NCBI GenBank assembly: GCA_003694545.1
Contig: RFKD01000041.1
Span: 1 to 12,818 of the forward strand
Source of the DNA: Candidatus Parcubacteria bacterium
Lineage (GTDB): Bacteria; Patescibacteriota; Minisyncoccia; Phycocordibacterales; UBA12088
Length of the DNA: 12,818 bases
Reading direction: 5' to 3'
This document shows positions 5,617-12,491 of the stretch, piece after piece. Below the pieces are notes generated by a model. The model had not been told where the DNA came from. It ran no database searches and saw only the letters and a program-made list of their open reading frames with translations. The position numbers were made by a program, and so were the translations under genes. Numbering within the stretch: position 1 is the stretch's first letter; every line of letters begins with the position of its first letter.

Positions 5617-6618
5617 ATGAGATCCCTCCCTCTGACATTCTCCGGCGCGGGGGAACCCCATCCCGTAGCGCTTCCTCGCGCCGAAGAACTGACCCTTGTC
5701 GTGCACTCGGGCAGGATGCACGCGGATGATGTGTTTGCGGCCGCTATCGTGCGGCTTGCCGCCCGGGGGGAGGGCAAAACGGTGCGCGTAGATCGCTCGC
5801 GCAACCCAAGCGTGTGGGAAGCAGCGGACATCGTTGCGGATGTGGGAGGTGCGTACGATCCCATGCGGCACCGCTTTGACCACCATCAGCCAGAAGGGGC
5901 GGGGAATCGCCCCAATGGCGTTCCCTATGCGGCCGTCGGGCTCGTTTGGAAACATTATGGTATGCACCTGTGCGACGGCAACACGACCTTGTGGGCGTTT
6001 ATTGATGAGCGTATTGTTGCGCCGATTGACGCCGCGGACAACGGGGTGGAATTGTGCGAGCCACTGCACCCCCCGTTGCGACCCCTTTCCGTGCACACCT
6101 ATTTGTGGAGCCTGAACCCTTCATGGAACGCCGAAGAGGGGAGGGAAGACGAAGCGTTTTTGGAAGCGGTCGTGTGGGCGGAGGACTTTTTGCGCCACAG
6201 CCTCCAAAAAGGCGCCGCGTATCTCGAAGGGCTGACATTCGCGTACCATGAGCTGCAACACGCGCGCGAGGGTATCGCGGTACTGCAACAACCCTACCCG
6301 TTTGAGGATCTTACACCCCTCTTTCCCGAGGTGAAAGTTGTGGTGCACAAGCGGCGCGACGGGATGTGGCAGGTGGTTACCATGCCGGAGGATCCAACCG
6401 CCAGTGTGACGCCGCCCATATTCCCTGCCGCGTGGGGTGGGCTGACGGGGGAGGAGTTGGCGGCGGTAAGCGGTGTTGCGGACGCGGTATTTTGCCACAG
6501 GGGGCGCTGGATGTGCGTCGCGCGATCGCAAGAAGGCGCGTTGACGCTCGCGCGCAAGGCGCTCGCAGCGAAAGCTGGAGGAGGCGATCCCTCGCAAGAG
6601 GAAACTCAAGATCGCTAA
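5617..6618 (+). CDS. MYG1-family (UPF0160) metal-dependent phosphoesterase/exonuclease-like protein
   Basis: MYG1-family proteins are related to DHH phosphoesterases. The eukaryotic member is a 3'-5' RNA exonuclease; bacterial members are little studied, so nuclease activity here is inferred. The 333-residue product shows the expected metal-site motifs in order: HSGRMHADDVF at 30-40, DIVADVGGAYDP at 71-82, FDHHQPEG at 87-94, and PIDAADNGVE at 136-145. These supply the His/Asp set typical of the family. The remainder (residues 170-320) matches the family's mixed C-terminal half in spacing. ATG 5617 is 14 bases after the FMN reductase stop, which supports one transcript. No strong ribosome binding site is seen. 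There is a proline/alanine-rich N-terminal extension of about 25 residues. GC content and codon use match the neighbours, and the frame is intact. Confidence 0.88.
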   Translation: MRSLPLTFSGAGEPHPVALPRAEELTLVVHSGRMHADDVFAAAIVRLAARGEGKTVRVDRSRNPSVWEAADIVADVGGAYDPMRHRFDHHQPEGAGNRPNGVPYAAVGLVWKHYGMHLCDGNTTLWAFIDERIVAPIDAADNGVELCEPLHPPLRPLSVHTYLWSLNPSWNAEEGREDEAFLEAVVWAEDFLRHSLQKGAAYLEGLTFAYHELQHAREGIAVLQQPYPFEDLTPLFPEVKVVVHKRRDGMWQVVTMPEDPTASVTPPIFPAAWGGLTGEELAAVSGVADAVFCHRGRWMCVARSQEGALTLARKALAAKAGGGDPSQEETQDR

Positions 6619-6642
6619 AGAGGGAGTGTGGATTTGCGTTAT

Positions 6643-7165
6643 ATGCGTGCCCCGCCCAAGACGCAACAAGAGGAACACGCACAAGCACCCCGAAGGGGGC
6701 GCCCAGTTCCGCTTTCACCCTCATTGAACTTCTTGTTGTGATCGCCATATTGGTTTGTTGTCGTCTATCGTGTTCGCGTTGTTGAATAGCACGCGCAAAA
6801 AAGCCCGCGTTGCTCGCGCGGCGGCCGATCTCAAGGAGATCACGAAGGTGCTTGCGATATACTACGATGACAATAACAACTATCCTTGTTTTGACCACAA
6901 TTGGAGCGACGCGCGTGAGCGCAGCTGGTCCGCGCCGTATTACCAATGGCCCAAAACGCCGTGGGGGACGGAGTACCACTGGGAGCACGGTCAACGCGGC
7001 TTTGCGTATTCCATTTCAATGCGCAGCATTGGCCAGAGCGCGGCGCAAGCACTCGACAAGGCGATGGATGACGGCAATCTTGCCACCGGCATCATCCGGG
7101 GGGACGGCAATCGTCTTGAATACGGCGGGATGGATCAAACCGCACCCTCAACACACTGCCACTAA
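6643..7165 (+). pseudogene. Type IV pilin / pseudopilin-like gene interrupted by frameshift(s)
   Basis: FTLIELLVVIAIL is encoded at 6714-6752. This is the prepilin N-terminal helix with Glu at +5, preceded by Ala instead of the usual Gly at the cleavage site. That frame ends at 6785. The rest of the pilin continues in another frame, beginning LSSIVFALLNSTRKKARVARAAADLKE, then YYDDNNNYP, a Trp/Tyr-rich segment, DDGNLATGIIRGDG, and a stop at 7163-7165. One missing T in TTGGTTTG (about 6750-6755) explains the change: adding a T gives IAILVLLSSIVFALLNS. No ATG, GTG or TTG lies in the FTLIEL frame after the MYG1 gene. The nearest starts, ATG 6643 and GTG 6647, are in two other frames, so a second indel near the C4/G5 runs at 6688-6699 is likely. 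6643 is therefore an approximate start. Pilins of this type build surface fibres for adhesion or DNA uptake. The gene ends 32 bases before the convergent asparagine-synthetase-like gene. Confidence 0.8.
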
Positions 7166-7197
7166 CTCCTCCCGGCTATTTCGTGAACGAACGCCCT

Positions 7198-8400
7198 TCA
7201 GAGAAACTCTTGAATAAAAGCGAGGGCACTCCTTAGTCGATCGAGGACAAAGAAATTATCGCGCGCTTTTTGGTGCGCAAGAAGGGTATCTACGAACTTA
7301 TTGAGGGTGTCGTCCTTTTTTATCCTCTCCCACAAGGGAAGGTGCGCCCCCTTGGCGATGAAGGTGGTGTATCCGTATGACAGACCCTTTTTTGGTCGGT
7401 GAATAATTGCCGGCGGAATGTTGTTTTGTTCAGCAAATCTATAGAGCAGCCATTTGTTGAACCGATTTCTCTTGCGGAAAGCAGGGGAGATCCAAAGCGC
7501 TGTTGTGATGAAATCGCGACTATAGTAGGGGTTAGCCACTTCAACACCGAAAGCCTCGAGGAGTATTTTCTGATGATTTTGGCAATAACGGGCTTCTGTG
7601 TATAATTCTTCCATTACGATAATCTTTTGCTGAAGATTGATTGGTAGGCGATCGATTTTTGCCCACAACTGCCAAAGCCGTTCGCGATATGAAGGAGAAA
7701 GTGCGCTACGACGCACGAATCTCCATACTCCACCTGATTTAAAGCGCTGCATTATAAAAAGGGGATACACGCGTTTCTTGGGTAACAAGAAGCGCGCGAT
7801 GCGGTAGACGGCGTACACTTTTTGTGGCGCGGGATACGCCATAAAGAGTGTGTCGGCATTTTGGCCATTAAAAACGAGATCCACACCATCCCTTTTTATG
7901 GCTTGAAGTAAGAGCATGTAAGGTATGGCATGTGAATGGTCGAGAGGTCGTTTTGTCTTTTGGATGGCTTTTCGAAGCAACAGCGCTTCTTGTTCGTAGT
8001 CTGCTGTGGGAAGGATGATTCGGTGATGTTTTATGTGGTAGGCCTTTGCAAGCACTTTGGCAAACTGGACATCACTTGAGCTTTCCCCCCACCCACCCCA
8101 TGTGTAGCAGAAGACGCTGCCACTATCTAAATAACGCAGCAAATATGCCAGAATGTTTGCTGAATCAATTCCGCCAGACAAGAGAATACCTACTCGCCTG
8201 CGCCCCTCAAGTTTTTGTTGGATGTATGAGGCAAATATTTGATCAAATCTCGACAAAACGGTTGCAACATCTTGTTGCTGTTCCTGCCCTCTAAGAAGTT
8301 CTTGGAGTGAGGGACACTCGTTATACGCAAAATCCTCATCCAGAGGGGCTCCGTAAAGCAAAAAATCAGTAATGAGGAAGGACTGGTCTTGGGGCAACAT
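7198..8400 (-). CDS. Stand-alone asparagine synthetase-type ATP-pyrophosphatase (no glutaminase domain)
   Basis: The 400-residue protein matches the C-terminal synthetase half of AsnB. It has the PP-loop LLSGGIDSANILAYL at 73-87, NGQNADTLFMAY at 178-189 in place of the usual SGEGADELFGGY, VEVANPYYSRDFI at 286-298, and NKWLLYRFA...IIHRPKKGLSYG at 315-343. Such enzymes adenylate a carboxylate and form an amide. The N-terminal Ntn glutaminase (Cys2) is absent; only about 60 residues precede the PP-loop, and ITDFLLYGAPL at 10-20 looks like the remnant of the end of that domain. It could use free ammonia or an amine, or may not make asparagine at all. The GEGADE acids are changed to GQNAD, so activity is uncertain. 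GC content is about 45% against about 60% around it, suggesting transfer. ATG 8400 is the first start after an upstream in-frame stop; there is no clear ribosome binding site. It is convergent with the pilin and divergent from lysA. Confidence 0.85.
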   Translation of the reverse strand: MLPQDQSFLITDFLLYGAPLDEDFAYNECPSLQELLRGQEQQQDVATVLSRFDQIFASYIQQKLEGRRRVGILLSGGIDSANILAYLLRYLDSGSVFCYTWGGWGESSSDVQFAKVLAKAYHIKHHRIILPTADYEQEALLLRKAIQKTKRPLDHSHAIPYMLLLQAIKRDGVDLVFNGQNADTLFMAYPAPQKVYAVYRIARFLLPKKRVYPLFIMQRFKSGGVWRFVRRSALSPSYRERLWQLWAKIDRLPINLQQKIIVMEELYTEARYCQNHQKILLEAFGVEVANPYYSRDFITTALWISPAFRKRNRFNKWLLYRFAEQNNIPPAIIHRPKKGLSYGYTTFIAKGAHLPLWERIKKDDTLNKFVDTLLAHQKARDNFFVLDRLRSALAFIQEFL

Positions 8401-8507
8401 AACGAACCGTGTTCTTGCGTGCTGCGAACTATCCTACATTATTTTTCAGCAATGCGGAATTTTCCTCCCTTGAGGGTACAGGGAGCGGTATGGTGCGGTG
8501 AGAGGGG

Positions 8508-8513
8508 TATGCT
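8508..8513 (+). promoter_or_regulatory. Possible -10 element (TATGCT) for lysA
   Basis: In the 126-base gap between the divergent synthetase-like gene and lysA, TATGCTA at 8508-8514 matches the heptamer seen before secA and the FMN reductase. No good -35 is visible. If used, transcription would start around 8520, giving lysA a leader of only 6-7 bases. The same bases also contain an alternative in-frame ATG (8509). Confidence 0.35.
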
Positions 8514-8514
8514 A

Positions 8515-8530
8515 CCATACTTTCGTATGG
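8515..8530 (+). repeat. Small inverted repeat covering the lysA start codon
   Basis: CCATAC at 8515-8520 and GTATGG at 8525-8530 form a 6-bp stem with a TTTC loop, and the lysA ATG (8527) sits in the 3' arm. GTATG at 8507-8511 could instead pair with CATAC at 8516-8520, so two exclusive folds exist. Either could affect start-codon access; the stems are short and may be chance. Confidence 0.4.
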
Positions 8531-9726
8531 ATGTCGGCAGGCGAGCCGCCTTTCTTTCTGTTGCGCGGCGATTCGGCACGCCGGTGTATGTGTACGACGC
8601 GGGGCGCATCCAAGTGCAAGCCGAAGCGTTGAAGCAGCATCTCCCCTTCGCCTCCTTCTTTTATGCGATGAAAGCAAACAGCAACCCCGCCATTCTCCGG
8701 CTCGTGCGCCAGCTTGGATTGGGGGTGGAGACGATGAGCCGAGGGGAAATACGCTTGGCGCGTTCTCTCGGTTTCTCTAAAGAACGCATCAGTTTTACCG
8801 CCTCCAGCATTTCAGAAGACGAGCTTCGATTTGCCGCGCGCTATGCGGGGCGGGTACATCTCGACTCCTTGCACCAGCTGGAACTCTGGGGGCGTCTCAG
8901 GTTAGGAGAAGAAATATCGCTGCGGCTTAATCAAGGCTTTGGGGCGGGGCGCCATCAACATGTCATCACGGGGGGTCCTGGAAGCAAGTTTGGTATCACG
9001 CTTGCGGATTTGCCGCGCGCTCGACAGCTTGCCGCACGCTACAAACTTCGCGTCGTCTCCCTGCAGCAACACATTGGCTCTAACATTCTTGACGCCGGTA
9101 TCATCTTGCGCGCCGCGCGATCGCTGTTTGCGGCGGCGCGCGACTTCCCCGAGGTGCACTTTCTTGATTTTGGCGGTGGCTTCGGTGTTCCTTACAAGCC
9201 TGAGGAGCAACCCCTCGATCTTGTTCGGTTTGGAGAGGGGTTCGCTGTGTTGCGCGATCGTTTCGCGCGCCGCGAGGGAAGGGAAGTTGCCTGCGCGTTT
9301 GAACCAGGGCGCTTTCTTGTTGCGCAAGCGGGGACGCTTCTCGTGCGCGTGACAGATATCAAACAGACTGAACGCCATCTGTTCGTTGGTGTCGACTCCG
9401 GCTTCAATCATCTCATTCGCCCGGCAATGTACGGCTCGTATCATCACATCGACAACCTGTCGCGCACGCGCGGGCCTCGCGTGCGCGCGACGGTAGTGGG
9501 AAACATTTGTGAATCGGGCGACATCTTCGCGAAAGATCGCGAGTTGGTGCGGCCGCGTATCGGAGATGTGCTTGCTGTGCGCGACGCCGGCGCATACGGC
9601 TTTGCTATGGCGTCGTTTTATAATATGCGCCCTTTGCCGCGCGAAATTTTAATGACGCCTAATGGGACAGTGCAAGATATCTCCTTTTCCCCCGCGCGGT
9701 TTCTTATGAAAACAAAAGGACGCTAA
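8527..9726 (+). CDS. lysA: Diaminopimelate decarboxylase LysA (fold-type III PLP decarboxylase)
   Basis: LysA removes CO2 from meso-diaminopimelate to give L-lysine, the last step of lysine synthesis, in the cytoplasm. The 399-residue product shows PLP lysine Lys49 in FYAMKANSNPAIL, the HIGSNI loop at 182-187, the PLP-phosphate-binding FGGGFGVPY at 215-223, EPGRFLV at 259-265, the catalytic CESGDIFAKDREL at 328-340 with Cys328 acting across the dimer, and YGFAMASFYNMRPLPREIL at 357-375. The last motif is typical of LysA rather than arginine or ornithine decarboxylases, though the family is broad. ATG 8527 is preferred because alignment to the family begins soon after it; ATG 8509 is also in frame but has a purine run ending only one base before it. 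The gene is intact, GC-rich like the left part of the window, and 7 bases ahead of the exported-protein gene. No upstream lysine-pathway gene is in the window. Confidence 0.93.
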   Translation: MDVGRRAAFLSVARRFGTPVYVYDAGRIQVQAEALKQHLPFASFFYAMKANSNPAILRLVRQLGLGVETMSRGEIRLARSLGFSKERISFTASSISEDELRFAARYAGRVHLDSLHQLELWGRLRLGEEISLRLNQGFGAGRHQHVITGGPGSKFGITLADLPRARQLAARYKLRVVSLQQHIGSNILDAGIILRAARSLFAAARDFPEVHFLDFGGGFGVPYKPEEQPLDLVRFGEGFAVLRDRFARREGREVACAFEPGRFLVAQAGTLLVRVTDIKQTERHLFVGVDSGFNHLIRPAMYGSYHHIDNLSRTRGPRVRATVVGNICESGDIFAKDRELVRPRIGDVLAVRDAGAYGFAMASFYNMRPLPREILMTPNGTVQDISFSPARFLMKTKGR

Positions 9727-9733
9727 AGTTTGT

Positions 9734-10264
9734 ATGGGAAAACGGCGATGGGCAAGTCGGCGCCTGCTGTTTCTCCAAAAGGCCTCTTTTTTTGTGGTGT
9801 GCGGGGTAGCGGGGTTGGGTTTTTTGTTTGCTGCGCCGATTGCGTCTGCCGCGGCAGGCGCGAGTTGGATAACGGCGGCCCCAGGCGTCAGCGAGTATCC
9901 CATCTTACGGCTTCGTGTTTCCGGGTCGGGAGAAAGGCTCCGCTTTATTAGGGAAGGAGAAACCCTCACACTTTCCGATTTTCCGCGTGGCATTTCTTTT
10001 CTTTCGGTGGAGGCCGATTGGCCCTTTGCGCGGTTTTGGCACAGCGCGTATGTTGTGTTGTTGCGCGGGGATGTTGATGAATTGCCGAAGCGCGTGGCAG
10101 AGAGCGGCCCCCTGGTTGAGGGGCAAGATTATTGGGCAGCGCAATGGGGGTGGCTCGCCTCCTCTGAAAATGTTCCTTCTTATGTTTTTATTCCCAATAC
10201 CGGAACTTATAACTTGCCGAAAATTGACGAGTTCCTCCCGGAAAAGGAACCTATACCTTCGTGA
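9734..10264 (+). CDS. Exported protein of unknown function with signal peptide
   Basis: The 176-residue product starts with a basic stretch (MGKRRWASRR), then a hydrophobic segment at about 17-35 and a small-residue cleavage region (APIASAAAG, about 34-42). This is a clear Sec signal peptide or a single N-terminal anchor. The mature part, about 135 residues, is rich in Trp and aromatic residues (SWITAAPG, ADWPFARFWHSAYVV, DYWAAQWGW) and looks like a small beta-rich domain; no cysteines are in it. I do not recognise the family. It follows lysA by 7 bases, and its stop overlaps the GTG start of the hydrolase gene in a GTGA arrangement. The two are probably co-translated and may work together outside the cell. 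It might also be the detached N-terminal domain of that hydrolase, since that gene is broken elsewhere. Confidence 0.75.
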   Translation: MGKRRWASRRLLFLQKASFFVVCGVAGLGFLFAAPIASAAAGASWITAAPGVSEYPILRLRVSGSGERLRFIREGETLTLSDFPRGISFLSVEADWPFARFWHSAYVVLLRGDVDELPKRVAESGPLVEGQDYWAAQWGWLASSENVPSYVFIPNTGTYNLPKIDEFLPEKEPIPS

Positions 10265-11226
10265 AGCTTGCCTGTTGGGATAGACACTCGTGCGCGGATT
10301 CACTGTTGTGGTTTACAAGCGCCGGCACGCAAGGGAGGGCCCCGCAGGGCGTTGCCCTGTTGTCATTTGTTTTTCGGCACACTACGCAAGGGGCCAATGC
10401 TGAATCTTGCTGTTCGAGCGTCCTGTTTCTCCCGGGATTTACGGGGAGCCGCTTAGTGCGCGAAGGGTGGTTTGGAGCAACACAAGTGTGGGAGCCGCGC
10501 GTTGGCACTCCGTGGCGGTGGGATGATTTGGCGATGGATGCAGAAACGGGGGAAGCGCCTGGTGGGTCGATTGCCGCAAGTGAGGTTATCAGCGAGAGCA
10601 ATGTGTTTGGGGTGCAAACGCCGTTGGGGCTCAATATGTACAAAGGGTTCCTCAACAAAATGGAAGAGTTGGTTGCTGAGGGAACCATACGCGAATTTCG
10701 CCCATTTGCGTATGATTGGCGCCGTTCACTCCCGCTGCTGGTGACGCAACCTCACCGCCGGCTGGGCGGGGTTGAGGAGGATTTGGTTGCCGTTGTGCGC
10801 GAAATGGCGCAAGGCTCCAAAACAGGGAAGGTGAGCATCGTGGCGCACTCGATGGGCGGGTTGGTGGCGAAGTTGCTTGTGGGTCGCCTTGCCAAGGAGG
10901 GGGATTCCAACCTCATCGATCGCGTTGTGTTCGTTGGCACACCGCACGTCGGCGCCCCCAAGGCAATTGCCGCCCTCTTGCACGGGTTTGACGGGCGCTT
11001 GGGTGGCGGGCTCGTGTTGCGCCAAAGTGTCGCGCGAGCTCCTGCAGACGATGGAAAGCGTCTATACCCTCCTGCCGTTTTATACCTATCCGAACGGCGC
11101 GCCGCTCGTGTATTTTCAATTGCCGCCCGAATCTCTGCAAGAAGAGGACCCGCCGATACCGCCGGGCATTCGCGGTTGGTTTGTCAATCGCGCCTCACAC
11201 CCCTTGCCAACACCGCGCATTCTTGA
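10261..11226 (+). CDS. LCAT-like alpha/beta hydrolase, N-terminal fragment (catalytic Ser)
   Basis: This is the first of three fragments of one broken gene (about 10261-12482). The frame gives the oxyanion-side motif LFLPGFTGSRL at 55-65, FRPFAYDWRRSLPLL at 146-160, the nucleophile elbow IVAHSMGGLVAKLL at 193-206 (Ser197, codon at 10849) and VVFVGTPHVGAPKAI at 222-236. These match lecithin:cholesterol acyltransferase/PGAP1-like lipases. The hydrolase sequence breaks off near 11024-11026: removing one A from CAAAGTG joins LVLRQ to VSRELLQTMESVY in the next frame. The last 66 residues before the stop at 11226 are out of frame and look random. The GTG start overlaps the previous stop; residues 1-50 are Cys/Ser-rich and only loosely signal-peptide-like (VALLSFVF...ANA at 31-47), so the true start is uncertain. 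The product is probably exported and acts on lipids or surface esters; the substrate is unknown. Confidence 0.75.
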   Translation: MKLACWDRHSCADSLLWFTSAGTQGRAPQGVALLSFVFRHTTQGANAESCCSSVLFLPGFTGSRLVREGWFGATQVWEPRVGTPWRWDDLAMDAETGEAPGGSIAASEVISESNVFGVQTPLGLNMYKGFLNKMEELVAEGTIREFRPFAYDWRRSLPLLVTQPHRRLGGVEEDLVAVVREMAQGSKTGKVSIVAHSMGGLVAKLLVGRLAKEGDSNLIDRVVFVGTPHVGAPKAIAALLHGFDGRLGGGLVLRQSVARAPADDGKRLYPPAVLYLSERRAARVFSIAARISARRGPADTAGHSRLVCQSRLTPLANTAHS

Positions 11227-12232
11227 CCAATTTCTCGCTTTTCCTATGGCGCATCCTCCCCTTGGAGAAGCCCGCGCGTTAAACATGAACGACATCGACA
11301 TCCCCCGCGCAGTTTCGACCCTTATTCTCCAGAATGCCCGCGCGGTGCAAGAAGCGCTTGCCAACTGGGAACCGCCAGAAGGGGTGGAGGTGATAAACAT
11401 TGCGGGGGTGGGGCAGCTAACTCCCGTCGCGTTTCGCTACACCATCCTTCCTGAGTACGCGGTTGAACACACTACAAAAACGCAGGACCTCGTATCCCAA
11501 ATCCTTCATATCAAACAGTGGCGGTTTGTTGTCGAACCACTTCTATCTTACCAAGGAGACAAAACAGTGCCTCTAGCGAGCGCCGTTGCAGTCCCTAGCA
11601 GTAAAGAATTGGTTGTGGATCTAAGTAAATATGACACCTTATTTTTTAAATTTACACACGACAAGTTATTAGATGCACCTAAGATTGTCTCTATTGTGGC
11701 AACTCTTATTAAACCGAAAGAGGCCGGTGAGGACCTGCTGACACAACCACCAGGTCAAGCCCCTGTTAAAACTGCACGACTTGTAGGGATCCATTCGCCC
11801 CTCCGCCCTGCGGGCTTGTCTGAAGGGGAGAATGACTGGTGGCTGCAGACTTCTTCCGTCCCCATTTGGCGTCTCGGGGGCAGCACCTACATTGCGTTAG
11901 AGCCCGGTGAATCCATCGAGCTCTTTGCGACCGGAGAAGGGGGCGCAACACTTTCCTTTTCTCCTGTAGATGGCGACCCACAAAAGCCGCCTACCTTGCT
12001 CACCCACATCCCCGTTGCTTCCTCCACGCGTGGCGCGCTCACGCTTGCAACCACTTCCGCGACCCTTTCGTGGGATTACGACGGCGACGGCTTTTTTGAG
12101 ACCAAGCAAGAGATAAACACCAACTCACCCTCAACTGTTTCCTTCCGCGCACGGGGGCCCGACCTTCCTCTGCTTCCGATTGGGAAGCGGTCGCCCGCGA
12201 GGCGCTGGAGAGCTATTTGGTGGCGGTGCTGA
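11027..12232 (+). CDS. LCAT-like alpha/beta hydrolase, middle fragment (catalytic Asp/His and C-terminal domain)
   Basis: This continues the fragment starting at 10261 after a +1 change near 11025. It begins VSRELLQTMESVYTLLPFY, the usual block between the nucleophile and the acid in this family. It then carries YQGDKTVPLASA with the likely catalytic Asp (codon 11558-11560) and FTHDKLL with the likely His (codon 11657-11659). After about 11780 comes a beta-rich extracellular-type region with TLSWDYDGDGFFETK, a Ca-binding-like acidic loop. Protein-like sequence is lost near 12153-12157: adding one G to the G5 run there continues into a different frame, whereas this frame ends at 12232 with a random, Arg-rich tail. 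GTG 11027 and ATG 11051 are in-frame codons but not obvious starts. Bases 11580-11700 are strikingly AT-rich (about 32-43% GC) compared with the flanks near 58%. Confidence 0.72.
   Translation: MSRELLQTMESVYTLLPFYTYPNGAPLVYFQLPPESLQEEDPPIPPGIRGWFVNRASHPLPTPRILDQFLAFPMAHPPLGEARALNMNDIDIPRAVSTLILQNARAVQEALANWEPPEGVEVINIAGVGQLTPVAFRYTILPEYAVEHTTKTQDLVSQILHIKQWRFVVEPLLSYQGDKTVPLASAVAVPSSKELVVDLSKYDTLFFKFTHDKLLDAPKIVSIVATLIKPKEAGEDLLTQPPGQAPVKTARLVGIHSPLRPAGLSEGENDWWLQTSSVPIWRLGGSTYIALEPGESIELFATGEGGATLSFSPVDGDPQKPPTLLTHIPVASSTRGALTLATTSATLSWDYDGDGFFETKQEINTNSPSTVSFRARGPDLPLLPIGKRSPARRWRAIWWRC
11792..11834 (+). repeat. 43-bp imperfect palindrome inside the hydrolase gene
   Basis: Arms 11792-11802 (CATTCGCCCCT) and 11824-11834 (AGGGGAGAATG) pair over 11 positions with one mismatch. 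Between them an inner hairpin GCCC-TGC-GGGC (11805-11815) forms a nested, asymmetric structure. The element encodes SPLRPAGLSE in the linker between the catalytic and C-terminal regions, at the downstream edge of the AT-rich patch. The layout resembles small REP- or MITE-like palindromes. Confidence 0.55.
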
Positions 12233-12482
12233 TTCCGATATGCTGCCGTGGCGCAAGCGCCTTTATTCCCGTTTGGCTCATTGGAGCCGTTTGCATTTGG
12301 ATAACCGCGCGTGGCGGCTGGGGTATACTGCAACACGGGCTGTCCATTGGATTGTTGAGCGCCGCTTTACGGCAGGCGACATCACCCCAGCCCAATACGC
12401 AGCGCTTGAGCCTCACCTTTCCCGGCTTCTTACCGCGTTTTACGAGCTGTTTAAGGCGACTTGGCCTGAGCGACTGCGCTAA
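12180..12482 (+). CDS. LCAT-like hydrolase, C-terminal fragment
   Basis: This is the end of the broken hydrolase gene. Protein-like sequence passes through a short third frame (about 12151-12227, GARPSSASDWEAVAREALESYLVAV). It enters this frame near 12228, where one added G would give VADSDMLPWRKRL. From there it reads a long helical, Arg/Leu/Trp-rich segment ending in YELFKATWPERLR with TAA at 12480-12482. A helical tail of this size is what I would expect at the end of the CPR hydrolases with an extra C-terminal region, but this is recalled, not searched. As a free-standing ORF the first plausible ATG would be 12240. Alone it has no recognised function. Confidence 0.6.
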   Translation: MGSGRPRGAGELFGGGADSDMLPWRKRLYSRLAHWSRLHLDNRAWRLGYTATRAVHWIVERRFTAGDITPAQYAALEPHLSRLLTAFYELFKATWPERLR

Positions 12483-12491
12483 TCCTTTCCT

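Noticed and set aside
7198..8400. Lasso-peptide or beta-lactam-type biosynthetic cluster built on the asparagine-synthetase-like gene
   Set aside because: No leader peptidase (transglutaminase-like), precursor peptide, transporter or oxygenase lies nearby; the neighbours are a pilin and lysA.
10345..10359. CAGGGC-GTT-GCCCTG hairpin near the hydrolase start as a terminator
   Set aside because: Only a 6-bp stem, no T-run, and located in the weakly protein-like N-terminal part of the hydrolase frame; not distinguishable from background.
12324..12329. TATACT as a promoter for the membrane ORFs
   Set aside because: It lies inside the hydrolase C-terminal coding segment, lacks the extended TGn and the TATRCTA context, and is over 150 bases from the next start.
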